Positions 42,683-52,800 of a stretch of DNA of 64,000 nt are shown in pieces; position 1 is the stretch's first letter; each line of letters opens with the position of its first letter. Origin of the DNA: Chrysogorgia sp. JL179-B06 (taxonomy: Eukaryota > Cnidaria > Anthozoa > Scleralcyonacea > Chrysogorgiidae); NCBI GenBank assembly GCA_035772405.1, contig JAYKKM010000439.1:10457501-10521500 (forward strand), written 5' to 3'. Below the pieces are notes generated by a model. That model ran no database searches, was not told the origin of the DNA, and was given only the letters and a program-made list of their open reading frames with translations. Position numbers and translations under genes: made by a program.

Positions 42683-43278
42683 CAAGGATCAAGAGTTCCA
42701 TACTTCCGCTACGCGCGCAGTGTAATCTGGGATAGGTCCAAAGGTTAAGTGAGCACCACTGAATATTCATAAGAAGGTCGAAGTTTTTGCTTGTTTTATC
42801 AATTTTATCAACCCACTGCCGTCGGTTCAATCGGGATACCCATCTCCGAGGCAGCAAAAACACGAGCCACTAGTTCGGCTTTCTTTCCAGACACTTTCAG
42901 ATTTCGTTTCCGACAGAAATCTTTCAAAGCATCTACATGCCACTTCTGAATTTCGTCAAATGAAAGTCCTGCGGAACTCATTTTCAATAGACTAGAATTT
43001 GCGAATAAACAAGCAGCAAATAGCCCAGTTCACAGTTGAATCAACAAGTGTATTGACAGCAACCTATCGTTAAACACTTCAGAAATAGTCTGCGTTAACT
43101 CCCTCTTGACTCGGAAAACCTCGCTGCATAAACGAATTGATAAAACAAGCAAAAACTTCGACCTTATGAATATTCAGTAAACAACAATGGCGCTTCTTGA
43201 ATTGGTGCTCACTTAACCTTTGGACCTATCCCAGATTACACTGCGCGCGTAGCGGAAGTATGGAACTCTTGATCCTTG
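42683..43278. mobile_element. TA-flanked element with ~76-bp terminal inverted repeats and a SAP ORF
   Basis: The ends CAAGGATCAAGAGTTCCATA and TATGGAACTCTTGATCCTTG continue as inverted repeats to GTGAGCACCA. Copy 1 of the duplication has the empty site GTGTCTAATAGAGTG at about 42243-42257. The sequence beside the insert (TCTAATA|CAAGG ... CCTTG|TATAGAG) fits insertion at TA. Inner sequences (GCAAAAACTTCGACCTTATG) are also inverted at 42777-42800 and 43149-43170. Confidence 0.85.
42808..42981 (-). CDS. 57-aa SAP-domain ORF inside the TIR element
   Basis: The minus-strand frame from ATG at 42981 to TGA at 42808 encodes MSSAGLSFDEIQKWHVDALK, then DFCRKRNLKVSGKKAELVAR and VFAASEMGIPIEP. The helix-loop-helix LKDFCRKRNLKVSGKKAELV matches the SAP motif, a small DNA-binding domain. 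It occupies the middle of the mobile element, so it is either cargo or the remaining N-terminus of a longer element protein. I recall SAP domains at the start of some uncharacterised cnidarian proteins that also carry an exonuclease domain, but nothing of that kind follows here. Confidence 0.65.
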   Translation of the reverse strand: MSSAGLSFDEIQKWHVDALKDFCRKRNLKVSGKKAELVARVFAASEMGIPIEPTAVG

Positions 43279-43345
43279 TATAGAGTGTTCCTATTGGTCA
43301 AGTTTGCAATTATATATCAACACGACACTGAAAAATATCACTTTC

Positions 43346-44190
43346 GTTTCACAACATTGACGAAGCAGGTTCTGAGTTCCAACTAGCCAAGAGGTTTCAC
43401 ATTGGAGATTTGAGGTTAGTGTTAAACTATGTGAAATGTTTAATGATTAATTAAGTTGAGTGTACAACGGAGACTATTCTATTTCGCCTTCCGTCCACAC
43501 GTAAACGCCGAGTAAGTGTTTTCGACAAAGTCTTTAAAAACATGGTGACGTTTGATGTTATATCCTTTATATTATTTGTCTGTTGCTTTCAACTGGATGA
43601 ACGGTATCTTTGCAATTGCATTTAACGCTTTTACGTCTTCAAGAAGAATATTTTCGAAGAACGCTGAACTTTAGAAAGAAGTCAGACTCAGAGAATAATC
43701 CTATAGAGACTTGAGTTATACAAAAGGCTGAGACGGCCTGATTTCCGGTTTTACCATGGAATCAATGAGTTATGAAATTTAGGAATTAAACGAGCAGAGG
43801 TTTACAGAAAGCCTGTCGTATTATGCTTTACCAGTTGAAGAAAACTGACGTTGTGGCTATAACAAAAGATGATGAAGAAATCTCCCGCCAACACAAGGCT
43901 CCGCGATATTTACTACAATTAAGTCAAGGTCATCAGTAACTTGAATCAAGCAGTCGAAGAAAAAAGTTAATACTGGAAAAACGACGAAGACGTCTTCAGC
44001 GGAGTCTGTTGATATGAGCCGTTTAGAGCTTATAAAAGATTAAAAATATACTTGAGTTGTTTGGTTGTTCCTGCAAACAAACTGAACCATGGAATTATAA
44101 TTTTTAAATTCATTTTGGGTGTCTTGATGCGTCATGGCAAGATTTTATAATAAAAAGATAATCATCGGTTTTACGTAAACAGGCGTCCCA
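43346..44190. other. No gene recognised
   Basis: Unique-looking AT-rich DNA. No long frame, no domain, no clear repeat. Confidence 0.4.
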
Positions 44191-44194
44191 GTAT

Positions 44195-44310
44195 GGCCGA
44201 AATAGTGTGTAGGAGGTCTAAGGTTTTGAGAGAAGGTCGTTCGTCACTTTACGTTTCACTTTCTGACGAAGGATCTTCGTTCAAAACGCTAGACCCCACA
44301 ACACTTTTAT
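44195..44310. repeat. Copy of the TTCGTCAG...AGTGAAACG repeat with internal inverted ends
   Basis: GGTCTAAGGTTTTGA on the left is inverted as TCAAAACGCTAGACC on the right, around CACTTTACGTTTCACTTTCT and GACGAAGG. The leader CGAAATAGTGTGTAGGAGGTC also occurs at about 26178. Confidence 0.75.
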
Positions 44311-44630
44311 ATCACTCATGAATAAATTATATGGTGGATAGGACAGAGTCTGCTTTCGCAGACTAAGACTAGTACTAGGCCTTCTATTTTGATTTTCGTT
44401 TTTTTCCGGAGAATTCGGAAAGCAGGAGCCTGGGGACTAAAATGGGTAGTAGATTTCCGATAGGGGTATCTAGTACGTATTCCTTATAAGGAAGCGCAAA
44501 TAGAAGGCATTGACGAGCAAATAGAGTGAATTAACGAGCAAATAGCTGACACGTTCAACCCTCGTACCAGCCTCCTTGTTAATTGGATTGTAACCGACCC
44601 CAAAACAACAAAGGTCCTAACCCTTTGGCA

Positions 44631-44945
44631 AACGTTTTCTTGAGAAATAAACCACCCCCAAAGCTATAGAATATATCAAAGGAAAGTTAAATTATCTATT
44701 TACAACATACGTACAGCTTTATCCCGGTAGCTAACTTAGTTCTCTTTAAAAGCGCGCCAAAATATAATTTTCCTAATACGAATACCATCTTGTAAACAAA
44801 AACACGGCTGTCTTCGACGAACGTTTTCTTGAGAAATAATCAACTCCCAAAGCTACAATATATATTAAAACAAAGATAAATTATCTGTTTACAATATGCG
44901 TACAGCTTATCCTGCTGGCGAACGTAGTTTTCTTAAAAAGAGCGG
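44631..44945. repeat. Diverged tandem repeat, ~187-bp period
   Basis: AACGTTTTCTTGAGAAATAA begins at about 44633 and 44820. Both units continue with CCAAAGCTA, AAATTATCT.TTTACAA and TACAGCTT. Confidence 0.8.
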
Positions 44946-45017
44946 ATAATCGAACATATCGTAACGTGTTAATAATCCCACATCCAGTGGGCTGGTACGT
45001 CGGTCACTTGAAGTGTA

Positions 45018-45047
45018 TATATAAGGAAGTGACTCACTTCCTTATAT
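45018..45047. repeat. Perfect short palindrome
   Basis: TATATAAGGAAGTGA / TCACTTCCTTATAT pair around a 1-base centre. Confidence 0.8.
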
Positions 45048-45339
45048 GGAATACGTACTAGAAGTACATATGAGATTTCCTAGTAGATTTTCCCACAGGC
45101 TTCCAGCGGTTTGCGCACTAGGCCGGGTGGAATGGATGTGAGACGGCCGCTGTAATTGGTTGGAAGAAAGGGCTTGGGAACTATACTGACAGATCTGAAA
45201 CAAATACCTGAAGAAGAAAAATACGAAAGACAACAAGCTCACGTCAAGAACGTGTAAGTGGGTAAGCGGGCTGGTCCGTTTTGGTAGCTTCATCCCGCCA
45301 ATCGTAATGAAAAGGCCGCTGAGCTTCTCAGATCTCAGA

Positions 45340-46635
45340 AGTAGATTTCGAGTGGTTAAAATATTTCCTGTCTGGCCCAGTCAAAATGGATCGTATAATA
45401 ATAACAAGTTTATATTTACCCAAACCAAATACTAATGCCCTTAAATGGACATTTGGGTATAGAGGTGCCATAATGTGGAATACCCTACCAGTGGCGGCGC
45501 CAGGCCTCAAACTTTGGGGGGGGGGGGGATTGAGGGGCAAACCGGGGGCAAAACCTTTTTCACATAAATGTTATAAATGTACGTGTAAGACAAGTTACAT
45601 TAGATTACGAGTTAAAGGTCAACTATACCTTTTGAGGTTCTAATTTCCTGCGAAAGAGATATCATTTAACTTTGTAAAAGTGAAGAAAAAAATGAATTTC
45701 ATGATATAGCGCAGGATTTATTGACGAGTATTTCTTCGGATCTGTTGTTGCACGACCGCGTTTTGAGAAGAATGGCACTATTACCGGTATGACGTCATAG
45801 TGTCATACCAGTAGTAGGTTTATTGAGCAAAATAATATTCCAGTGCTTGAAATTTGGTTTGTCACTTATCACTCACCCAAGAGTAAACAGTATTCCAAAC
45901 TTCACTAAAATAAAACCAAAATATACAGTATTTTCTTGCCGTATGACATCATTATGACATCACATACCGGTAGTACCAGGCTTTCTTCCGACGCGGTCGT
46001 TGTTCAACTAAGTTTAGCAAAAGGACTGAAAACTCGATCTTTAACAGATCATAAAAGCAGAACCGAGAAACCAATTTCAATTATTTCTTCGGTTTTGAAT
46101 TGAACTTTTCGATTTCTAACGAAAAATAGAATAACCTCAAAAGGTATAGTTGACCTTTAACAACAGTTGACAAGTCACGCCCGTTCCCTTAGCAAAGGCC
46201 AGAACACGTTACTTTTTAGAATTATCCCCCAACGTGCAAAGTTCAAACGTTAACAACCAGAGCTTCTAAGCGCTTTCGATTTCTTCAATTCAATACTTAG
46301 TTTGCTTCATTTGCGCTAGGTTTCCACCAGTTATTTTTACTTTATTTTTTAGTTATCTGTGTTATAACGTATTAAAATTAAATAATAAATGTCTACACAT
46401 TCCAGCGGGTGTGGGGGCAAAATGGGGTGGGGGGAGGACAAATGCTCCCCCTACTTACACATATTGAAACGTTTAGCCATGTACATGTATATATTTTTTA
46501 TCATATCTAATATTTTTATCATATAATATTAATTAAAATTACATGTAATTAATTGTTAACACGGCCCCATGAAAAACAATCCTTTTCGGATTGGTTACCG
46601 TGTATAAAGATTTTTTAATAAATAAATAAAATCCA
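45340..46635 (+). mobile_element. 3' end of a LINE, split by a later insertion
   Basis: Plus-strand SLYLPKPNTNALKWTFGYRG then AIMWNTLP (45401-45490) is the conserved C-terminal tail of CR1/L2-like LINE ORF2. The matching 3' UTR (GGCCCCATGAAAAACAATCC, then GGTTACCGTGTATAAAG and AATAAATAAATAAA) appears only at 46563-46630. Between them, starting CAGTGGCGGCGCCAGG, is a hAT-like insertion of about 950 bp with a G-run at 45516-45528. Its right end is unclear. Confidence 0.65.
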
Positions 46636-47020
46636 TTGGTGCATTTTTTTATTAGTTTTGCCCATATACAACTTTTGTTTATTATTTAAAAAGATTTATG
46701 ATTACTGTAGGGCTAGGTATCTACTAGAAACCTTTACAGGCTTTGTTTATTGACCGAGGTAGAGATCATCGAAGAGTAGAAAATGTGTTCAGTTCTATGT
46801 TTGGTGGCGTAAAATAGTTATTTATAATTAGAGTGGAGTTCTGTTCAACTCATTTCAAACCAAATTGTTGTTTGGTTTTGACACAGGAGCGACGTTAATT
46901 TAATATTGCAGCTATTATTTGTTTGCATGTGTGCACATAAAAATGATAAGAAACGCCGTAAGATTTTGCAAACTAGTGCAAGAAAATAATGTTTTAACGT
47001 ATGTCCTTAACTTTACGTAA
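46636..47020. other. No gene recognised
   Basis: AT-rich, no coding signal. Confidence 0.4.
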
Positions 47021-47163
47021 TAGTTCAAATACGAGATGGAGGACTTTACCGGGATTTCAAAGTCCGAGTGCCTATTGAAAATGCGAGCCGATCGAAGGCG
47101 AGCATTTTTAATGCACGAAGGTTTTGAAATCCCGGTAAAGTCTGACGTCGAGTGTTTGAACTG
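47021..47163. repeat. 143-bp foldback element
   Basis: TAGTTCAAATACGAG...GACTTTACCGGGATTTCAAA and its inverse TTTGAAATCCCGGTAAAGTC...CTCGAGTGTTTGAACT-type end form arms of about 50 bases with a GCGAGCCGATCGAAGGCGAGC centre. Confidence 0.85.
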
Positions 47164-47383
47164 ACTTCTCAAACATAGTAATTTACATATTTTCAAAGTC
47201 CTAGGACATTGAAATATTTCAAAACAGCAAGATGGATCAGCTAGATAGATCTTCCTCCTGTTTCAAAACACTAATTAAACATTAATTTCTTTTGTTTTTG
47301 GTTAATGAATTATGAATTAGTTTGAGAAGAAATGATTCAGTGAGATGAAGTACTATGAAATCAGGTTTTTACTGAAGTCGATG

Positions 47384-47535
47384 TGCAGTGAATATAAAAA
47401 AAAACTGAACCGGCATAAAATTAATTAGTATTGGCTCAGAGGTGTCTCGGGCTTTCAAACTACAACAATACTGTAGGTTGTTTGAAAGGAATGTTAATTA
47501 ATTTTATGCCGGTTCAGTTTTTTTATACACACTGT
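47384..47535. repeat. 152-bp foldback element
   Basis: AAACTGAACCGGCATAAAAT and ATTTTATGCCGGTTCAGTTT pair. The arms continue with TTAATTA and a TTTCAAAC...GTTTGAAA inner stem. Confidence 0.88.
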
Positions 47536-47539
47536 ATGT

Positions 47540-48400
47540 AATTGTAGTTAACAGGAAATTAAGTTAATTGTTTGATAATTTATTTGCACAAGTGTAAGAC
47601 AACAAAATACTTGTGATAACAGAGACAAAGACTACGTTATATATCGTTTTTATTGTGAAGAAAATGAATTGTTACTTCATAAATTGTTTTAGTGAGATGA
47701 ACCATTTTTGCATGTCTGTCAGGCATTTTGTTCATTACGATGTAATATGTGACAGAGACAACAACATAAAATAGACCAATACTTATCAAGTGTTTACTTT
47801 GATCCGAAACGCGATCTGGAGGTTTTGATTTTGGGCCAATTAAGATCGTGCATTTTGTGTGTCAAATTTTAAAGAGAGAATATGTTATTTTAAAGAGAGA
47901 ATATGTTATTTTATGATTGCGGAATGCTATATTTAACGAGCTTTTATGTGTGAAATAGTTTATTAGTATATAATCGGATTTCCCCTGCCCTATATGTGAA
48001 ACCGGTTAAAACATTTGGGTAAAACATCATAGGTTAAACTAAAGATCTGTTGATAAAATACTTTTAGATATCTACTTTGTGAGGTAGTGAAAACCTGTGT
48101 GGACCGAGAAAATTCTCAGTTTACAACATTAATAAATATATTATTTTATCGCTCCCTTGATATTTTCCAGTCATGTTTATAGTCTTGATATGCTTCTCAT
48201 GTTCACGAATCTCACTTTAGTTTTTCCAATGTAGGCACGTACTTCACAAGATGACAACCAGTTGAGAGGTCAACCTCCATCCCTGTAGAAAGCCGTACCC
48301 TTATGGCTTCTGGTCTCGATAACGTCATTTCCGATAACTGCGTCTGAAGATTTATCGTTTTAACTTTGTCATCATCCTAACGAGGAGAGTTTACAGGTAC
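47540..48400. other. No gene recognised
   Basis: Short direct repeat of TTTTAAAGAGAGAATATGTTA at about 47868 and 47889. No coding signal. Confidence 0.45.
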
Positions 48401-48439
48401 TGCGCCTTGACAAATGGTGACCTAGAACTATACGGGCAG

Positions 48440-48720
48440 ACTAGTCTCTCTCTCTCTTTCTTATCCTTTCTCACTCAATCACTAACTTTCACTTGTGGGA
48501 TGAGGAATGGGTCGATCCAATTCCAAAGGTCCCACACGTTCACAAAATTTCACACTCACAGCTGTAGTTTTATGGTTTTAATCACGAATCACGTTGTCAC
48601 TACACTTATCAATACAAGCTCCGTATACCTTTGCAGTCTCGCTCTCTCTCTTTCTCATCCTTTCTCACTCTTTCTCATTCTCTTTCTTACTCGCTCAATC
48701 TCTCACACTCATTGGAGGTT
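48440..48720 (+). repeat. Pyrimidine-rich (TCTC)n-like duplicated segments
   Basis: CTCTCTCTCTTTCTTATCCTTTCTCACTC at about 48449 recurs as CTCTCTCTTTCTCATCCTTTCTCACTC at about 48643. The short frames here are low-complexity. Confidence 0.7.
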
Positions 48721-48874
48721 CCAATATATATATCAAGCTTACAATGGAATATGAGGATAGCAGACGTTGTCAATGGAATATGAGGATAAAGACCGTGATG
48801 TTCCATTTTCGCAACAAAATATAAGACACGCCATGCCTGTATAATTTGAAAACGGAACAAATTCGTGCGGTTTA

Positions 48875-49529
48875 GGCCTTGCGTTTACACGATACCGGCA
48901 CAAAAATGACATGAAAACGGCACAAAATGAAGACGGGTTCCTTGACGGAATGAAATGAAAACACAACACTAACCGGTATCATGTAAACGCCCGTGTTGGT
49001 ACGGTTTGATGACGATAACCAAAAATATATACTGTTGAAAATAAATTTCATCAAAATAGGTTGTATTTGTGCCGCAATTTTTATGAATATCGCGCTTATC
49101 CAGCAGACAGTCGGTCAGTATACAACAAAAAGAAATAAGCTATGCGATTTACTTTATGCACTCTGGCATATGAACAAAAATAAAGTAATCAAAAGAAGAC
49201 GGAGACGGCTTTGGATCAGGTCAGGAAGAACATCATTGTGGTGGGAAAATTTCCAAATAATTCTCGTTCACTTTGATCTACAGACTTCTTAGCCTTTTCA
49301 GTTCGGCGGCGCCATATTTGTCAGAAAATTGACCACAGTATTCGGGTCAGCAGTATTCACAAAATGTTCTCAATTCTCATTGGAAGAGAATAGTCACATG
49401 CTCATCCGTCATTAAATTATACGGGCATCATGCCATCATGTAAACGCAAGACGTTTTGGTCTGTATTTGCACATGACCGCATGATTTTGTTCCGTTTTTA
49501 AATTGTACCGGCATCGTGTAAACGGGGTC
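48875..49529. mobile_element. DNA-transposon MITE with GTTTACACGAT-type ends
   Basis: GGCCTTGCGTTTACACGATA on the left and CATCGTGTAAACGGGGTC on the right are inverted. Nearest flanks are TA on both sides (TTTA| and |TAAG). Further inner pairs ACCGGCA/TGCCGGT-type and CATGTAAACG words suggest nested ends. Mariner- or Harbinger-like; no transposase. Confidence 0.75.
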
Positions 49530-49758
49530 TAAGTTTTAGAACTCCAAATTTTACTACTCAACTTCTCTTTATCCACATGCAAAATACGGTATAAATTTAT
49601 GCCAAGTATTGTCTTTCAATATACCCTCGTTCAATGAAATACAATACTGCATGTAATCTATATAAAAGTGTGAATATTTTAAACTGCAAGTTTTAATTAG
49701 TCTTTATTTATGTTTATCTGACAGAAAACATTGCATTGAACATTGAAGACGATACAAA

Positions 49759-49806
49759 ATGGCATCAGCTCAAGAACGTTTTGATTCTCAGAAAATACGA
49801 GATGAA
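49759..49806 (+). CDS. TPR-CHAT gene, exon 1
   Basis: ATG at 49759 with ACAAA upstream; 16 codons; donor GAA|GTAAGTAAA. A possible 5' UTR acceptor TTTATGTTTATCTGACAG| precedes it at 49723, so a non-coding exon may lie upstream. Confidence 0.75.
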
Positions 49807-52800
49807 GTAAGTAAAATAATATAACTATGAGAATCAAAATGTCCAGAATTTCCACTGTCGTTTTTGCCACATTTAGGTTTTTAATAAATAATTAAAATAA
49901 TTAATATTAGAGAGGATTTAATATAGTCATAAAGTGACTGCCCCAACCGGGAATCAAACCCTGGTCTCCGAATCAACGTTTCGGCGCTCTAACCTTTGAG
50001 CTATTGAGACACAGTCAGAAAAGGATTCGTGGGTTTCACTAAAGAGCATGAGCACGGACTATGTGTCATAGCATTTAGACCCCTTCTAGGGAATATCCAT
50101 GGGTCCCTCCAAGAACACTCTGAACCAGTGCTCGACCGGGGCCCCGGCCCCGGCCCCGGCCAAAATTGGCACCCCCGGCCCGGCCCCGGCCAAAATTCTG
50201 GAAATTTGGCCGGGGATTTCAAGCTCAAATTTGTCAAATTCTTTCTATTATTTTAATATAAATCTTAAATCTTACAAAAATCTTATACTTTAAATCAAGT
50301 AAAAGTTAAAACAGTTTCAAAAAAATCGACAAAATTATATCGAAAGCAACAAACAGAAAAGGTACGTACCATTTATTCTCGTAAAATGTTTCCAATATGG
50401 TTGACGATAGCAATAAACCGCTGTCCAGTAAATTCCACTGGCCTATCCAAATCCCGCTTAAATAACATCGCTCAACATCACATAATATCAATGCTCGACC
50501 AGTCCCCGGCCCCGGCCCCGGCCAAAATCATGCACCCCCGGCCCGGCCCCGGCCAAAATCATGCCCCCGGTCGACCACTGCTCTGAACAGATTGCATTAA
50601 GGTTGCTCGATAGGAAAAATGGACATTTTCGATAGCTTTTTTATTCATAACAGACACTTTGTATTGAAAACATATTCTGTGGGCATAAGTAACATACTGA
50701 CCACACCTTTTTCTGAGATCGAATTAAGGGTCGCCTGAAAGTTAATATCTCAAAATATAAACACGGTATTAAACTTTTGGGATACTATCAGCATTGCTAG
50801 TGCTATGCAAGGAACTAGGATCATGTAGATATGACCATGCCTTCATAAATTTTTAGCATCCTCAATAAAGATGGAGAAAAACGCTCCACGTCCACCGACT
50901 AGAAAGTCAATAACTTATGTTTTCCTAGTCCAAACTAAAATTTCCTACTTCCTTGCATAACTAAAGGCAGAGGAATACACAGTAAACATTTTGTGTCAAT
51001 ATCTTTTATAGTTTTGAAGATATCACAAAAATAAATTCCGACAACCGCTAAAAATGACAAAATGAGGAAATCAGTTATAAAGTTTGGTGTGACATTCAGT
51101 TCAAGTTAGAGGCTCAAAATGCCCAGCTTCATATTAAGCACATTCCCTTTCCTCCATAATGTCAATGCAGCCTTTTTTCTCTGTCCTTTTTCTCCTCCAG
51201 AGTATCAATGTAGCCTTTTTTCTCCATCTTTTTTCTGATGATTCCACTTCATCAGCAACAGCACTTGAATATTTACTCGCACTCGTTCAAGCTGGTTCAT
51301 CCTCCTCAGAAACTTCAGAGAGATCTAATATTTGGGCCTTGACATGGAGGTTTCCATGAAACTTTCGTTTCCTGCGTTTTGACCGTTAAATTTCCTTTTA
51401 GGAGGCATTTCCAAACAAAAATAAAAGCTCTACGAACACTTGTTTTGCTCGAATAATGCATTCAGTGAAAAACAAATGAGGTTGTCATGGTAACCAGAAC
51501 AAAATGTGACAGTGCACATTATAAAATGCCTTAAATTGTAGGAAATAACTCATATTTATTTAACTCTTTCATGTCCGGCTGAAAAACATCCAAAATTGAA
51601 CCATCTCTTTGTTCTATTGATATCTCTGGAAATAACCATAACTGTTGCTAAAGATATACATAGTCACCGTGTGCCGTGTTTTTCGATTGACGACTTCATG
51701 GGTCTTCTATGAACCATTTTGACTGGGCCGGATAGGAAAGAGTTAAAAAACAAAAAAACAAATATATTGTTTTCAAAAATTTCATTTTTTTAAATTTCAC
51801 TTTTTTTTAAATTAATATTTATCAATTAATTAATTGATTTGCTTACAAACTTCACTTTCCGCCTGCAGGTATCTCAATCACTATGGGTTTAATAATGTTT
51901 TGTTTCATGACACAGATATTTCAAACAAGAAATATTGACATTTGGATGGCAATTATGTTTATTGTTGAGACGATAAAAATACTCATAGAAAAAGAAAGAA
52001 AAAGTGACTTTGTGTTCATAGCAGATGGATCAATTGAAATTCTTCAAGGTAATTTAATACTAAAAAAGCAACTACTGTTCTCCATTATTGATATTAACAT
52101 GGAACCTCTTGAATTGTTAAAGTACTATCTTGCATTTGAGAAATTGTTAAATGATTCTATAAATGAAAAAGAGATAAGAATGGGCATCCTTGTTAAAATA
52201 GGAAATGCATATAATTTTTCTTCAGATTACAAAAAAGCAATAGAATACACACTAATAGCGGAAAACATTGCACATGAACTTAAAAACAATTCGCGCAAAG
52301 CTTCGTGCTGCACAACCTTAGGAAATGCCTATTTTAGTTTAGGAGAGCATCAAAAAGCCATCGACTATCACAAGAAAGGTTTACAAATTAGCACTGAAAT
52401 TGGAGATCGGTCAGGAATAGCAAGAAACAATGGAAATTTAGGAAATGCCTATCTTAGTTTAGGCGAGTATCAAAAAGCCATCGAATATTACAAGAGAGGT
52501 TTACAAACTAGCACTGAAATTGGAGATCGGTCAGGAATAGCAAATAACAATGGAAATTTAGGAAATGCCTATCATAGTTTAGGCGAGTATCAAAAAGCCA
52601 TCGAATATTACAAGAAAGGTTTACAAATTAGCACTGAAATTGGAGATCGGTCAGGAATAGCAAATAACAATGGAAATTTAGGAAATGCCTATCATAGTTT
52701 AGGAGAGTATAAAAAAGCCATCGACTATTACAAGAAAGGTTTACAAATTAGCACTGAAATTGGAGATCGGTCAGGAATAGCAACTAACAATGGAAATTTA

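Larger units (their letters stand above)
42302..43345. repeat. Tandem duplication, copy 2 (interrupted by a TIR element)
   Basis: Same unit as copy 1. It shows the uninterrupted Ngaro target region (TTGTTTATATTTATAGAGATTT at about 42641-42662) but carries a different insertion at 42683-43278. Confidence 0.85.

Noticed and set aside
51883..51915. MGLIMFCFMT as the N-terminus of the TPR-CHAT protein or as a signal peptide
   Set aside because: The stretch overlaps a pyrimidine-rich splice acceptor, and splicing to CACAG|ATATTT gives an in-frame join to a good start exon.
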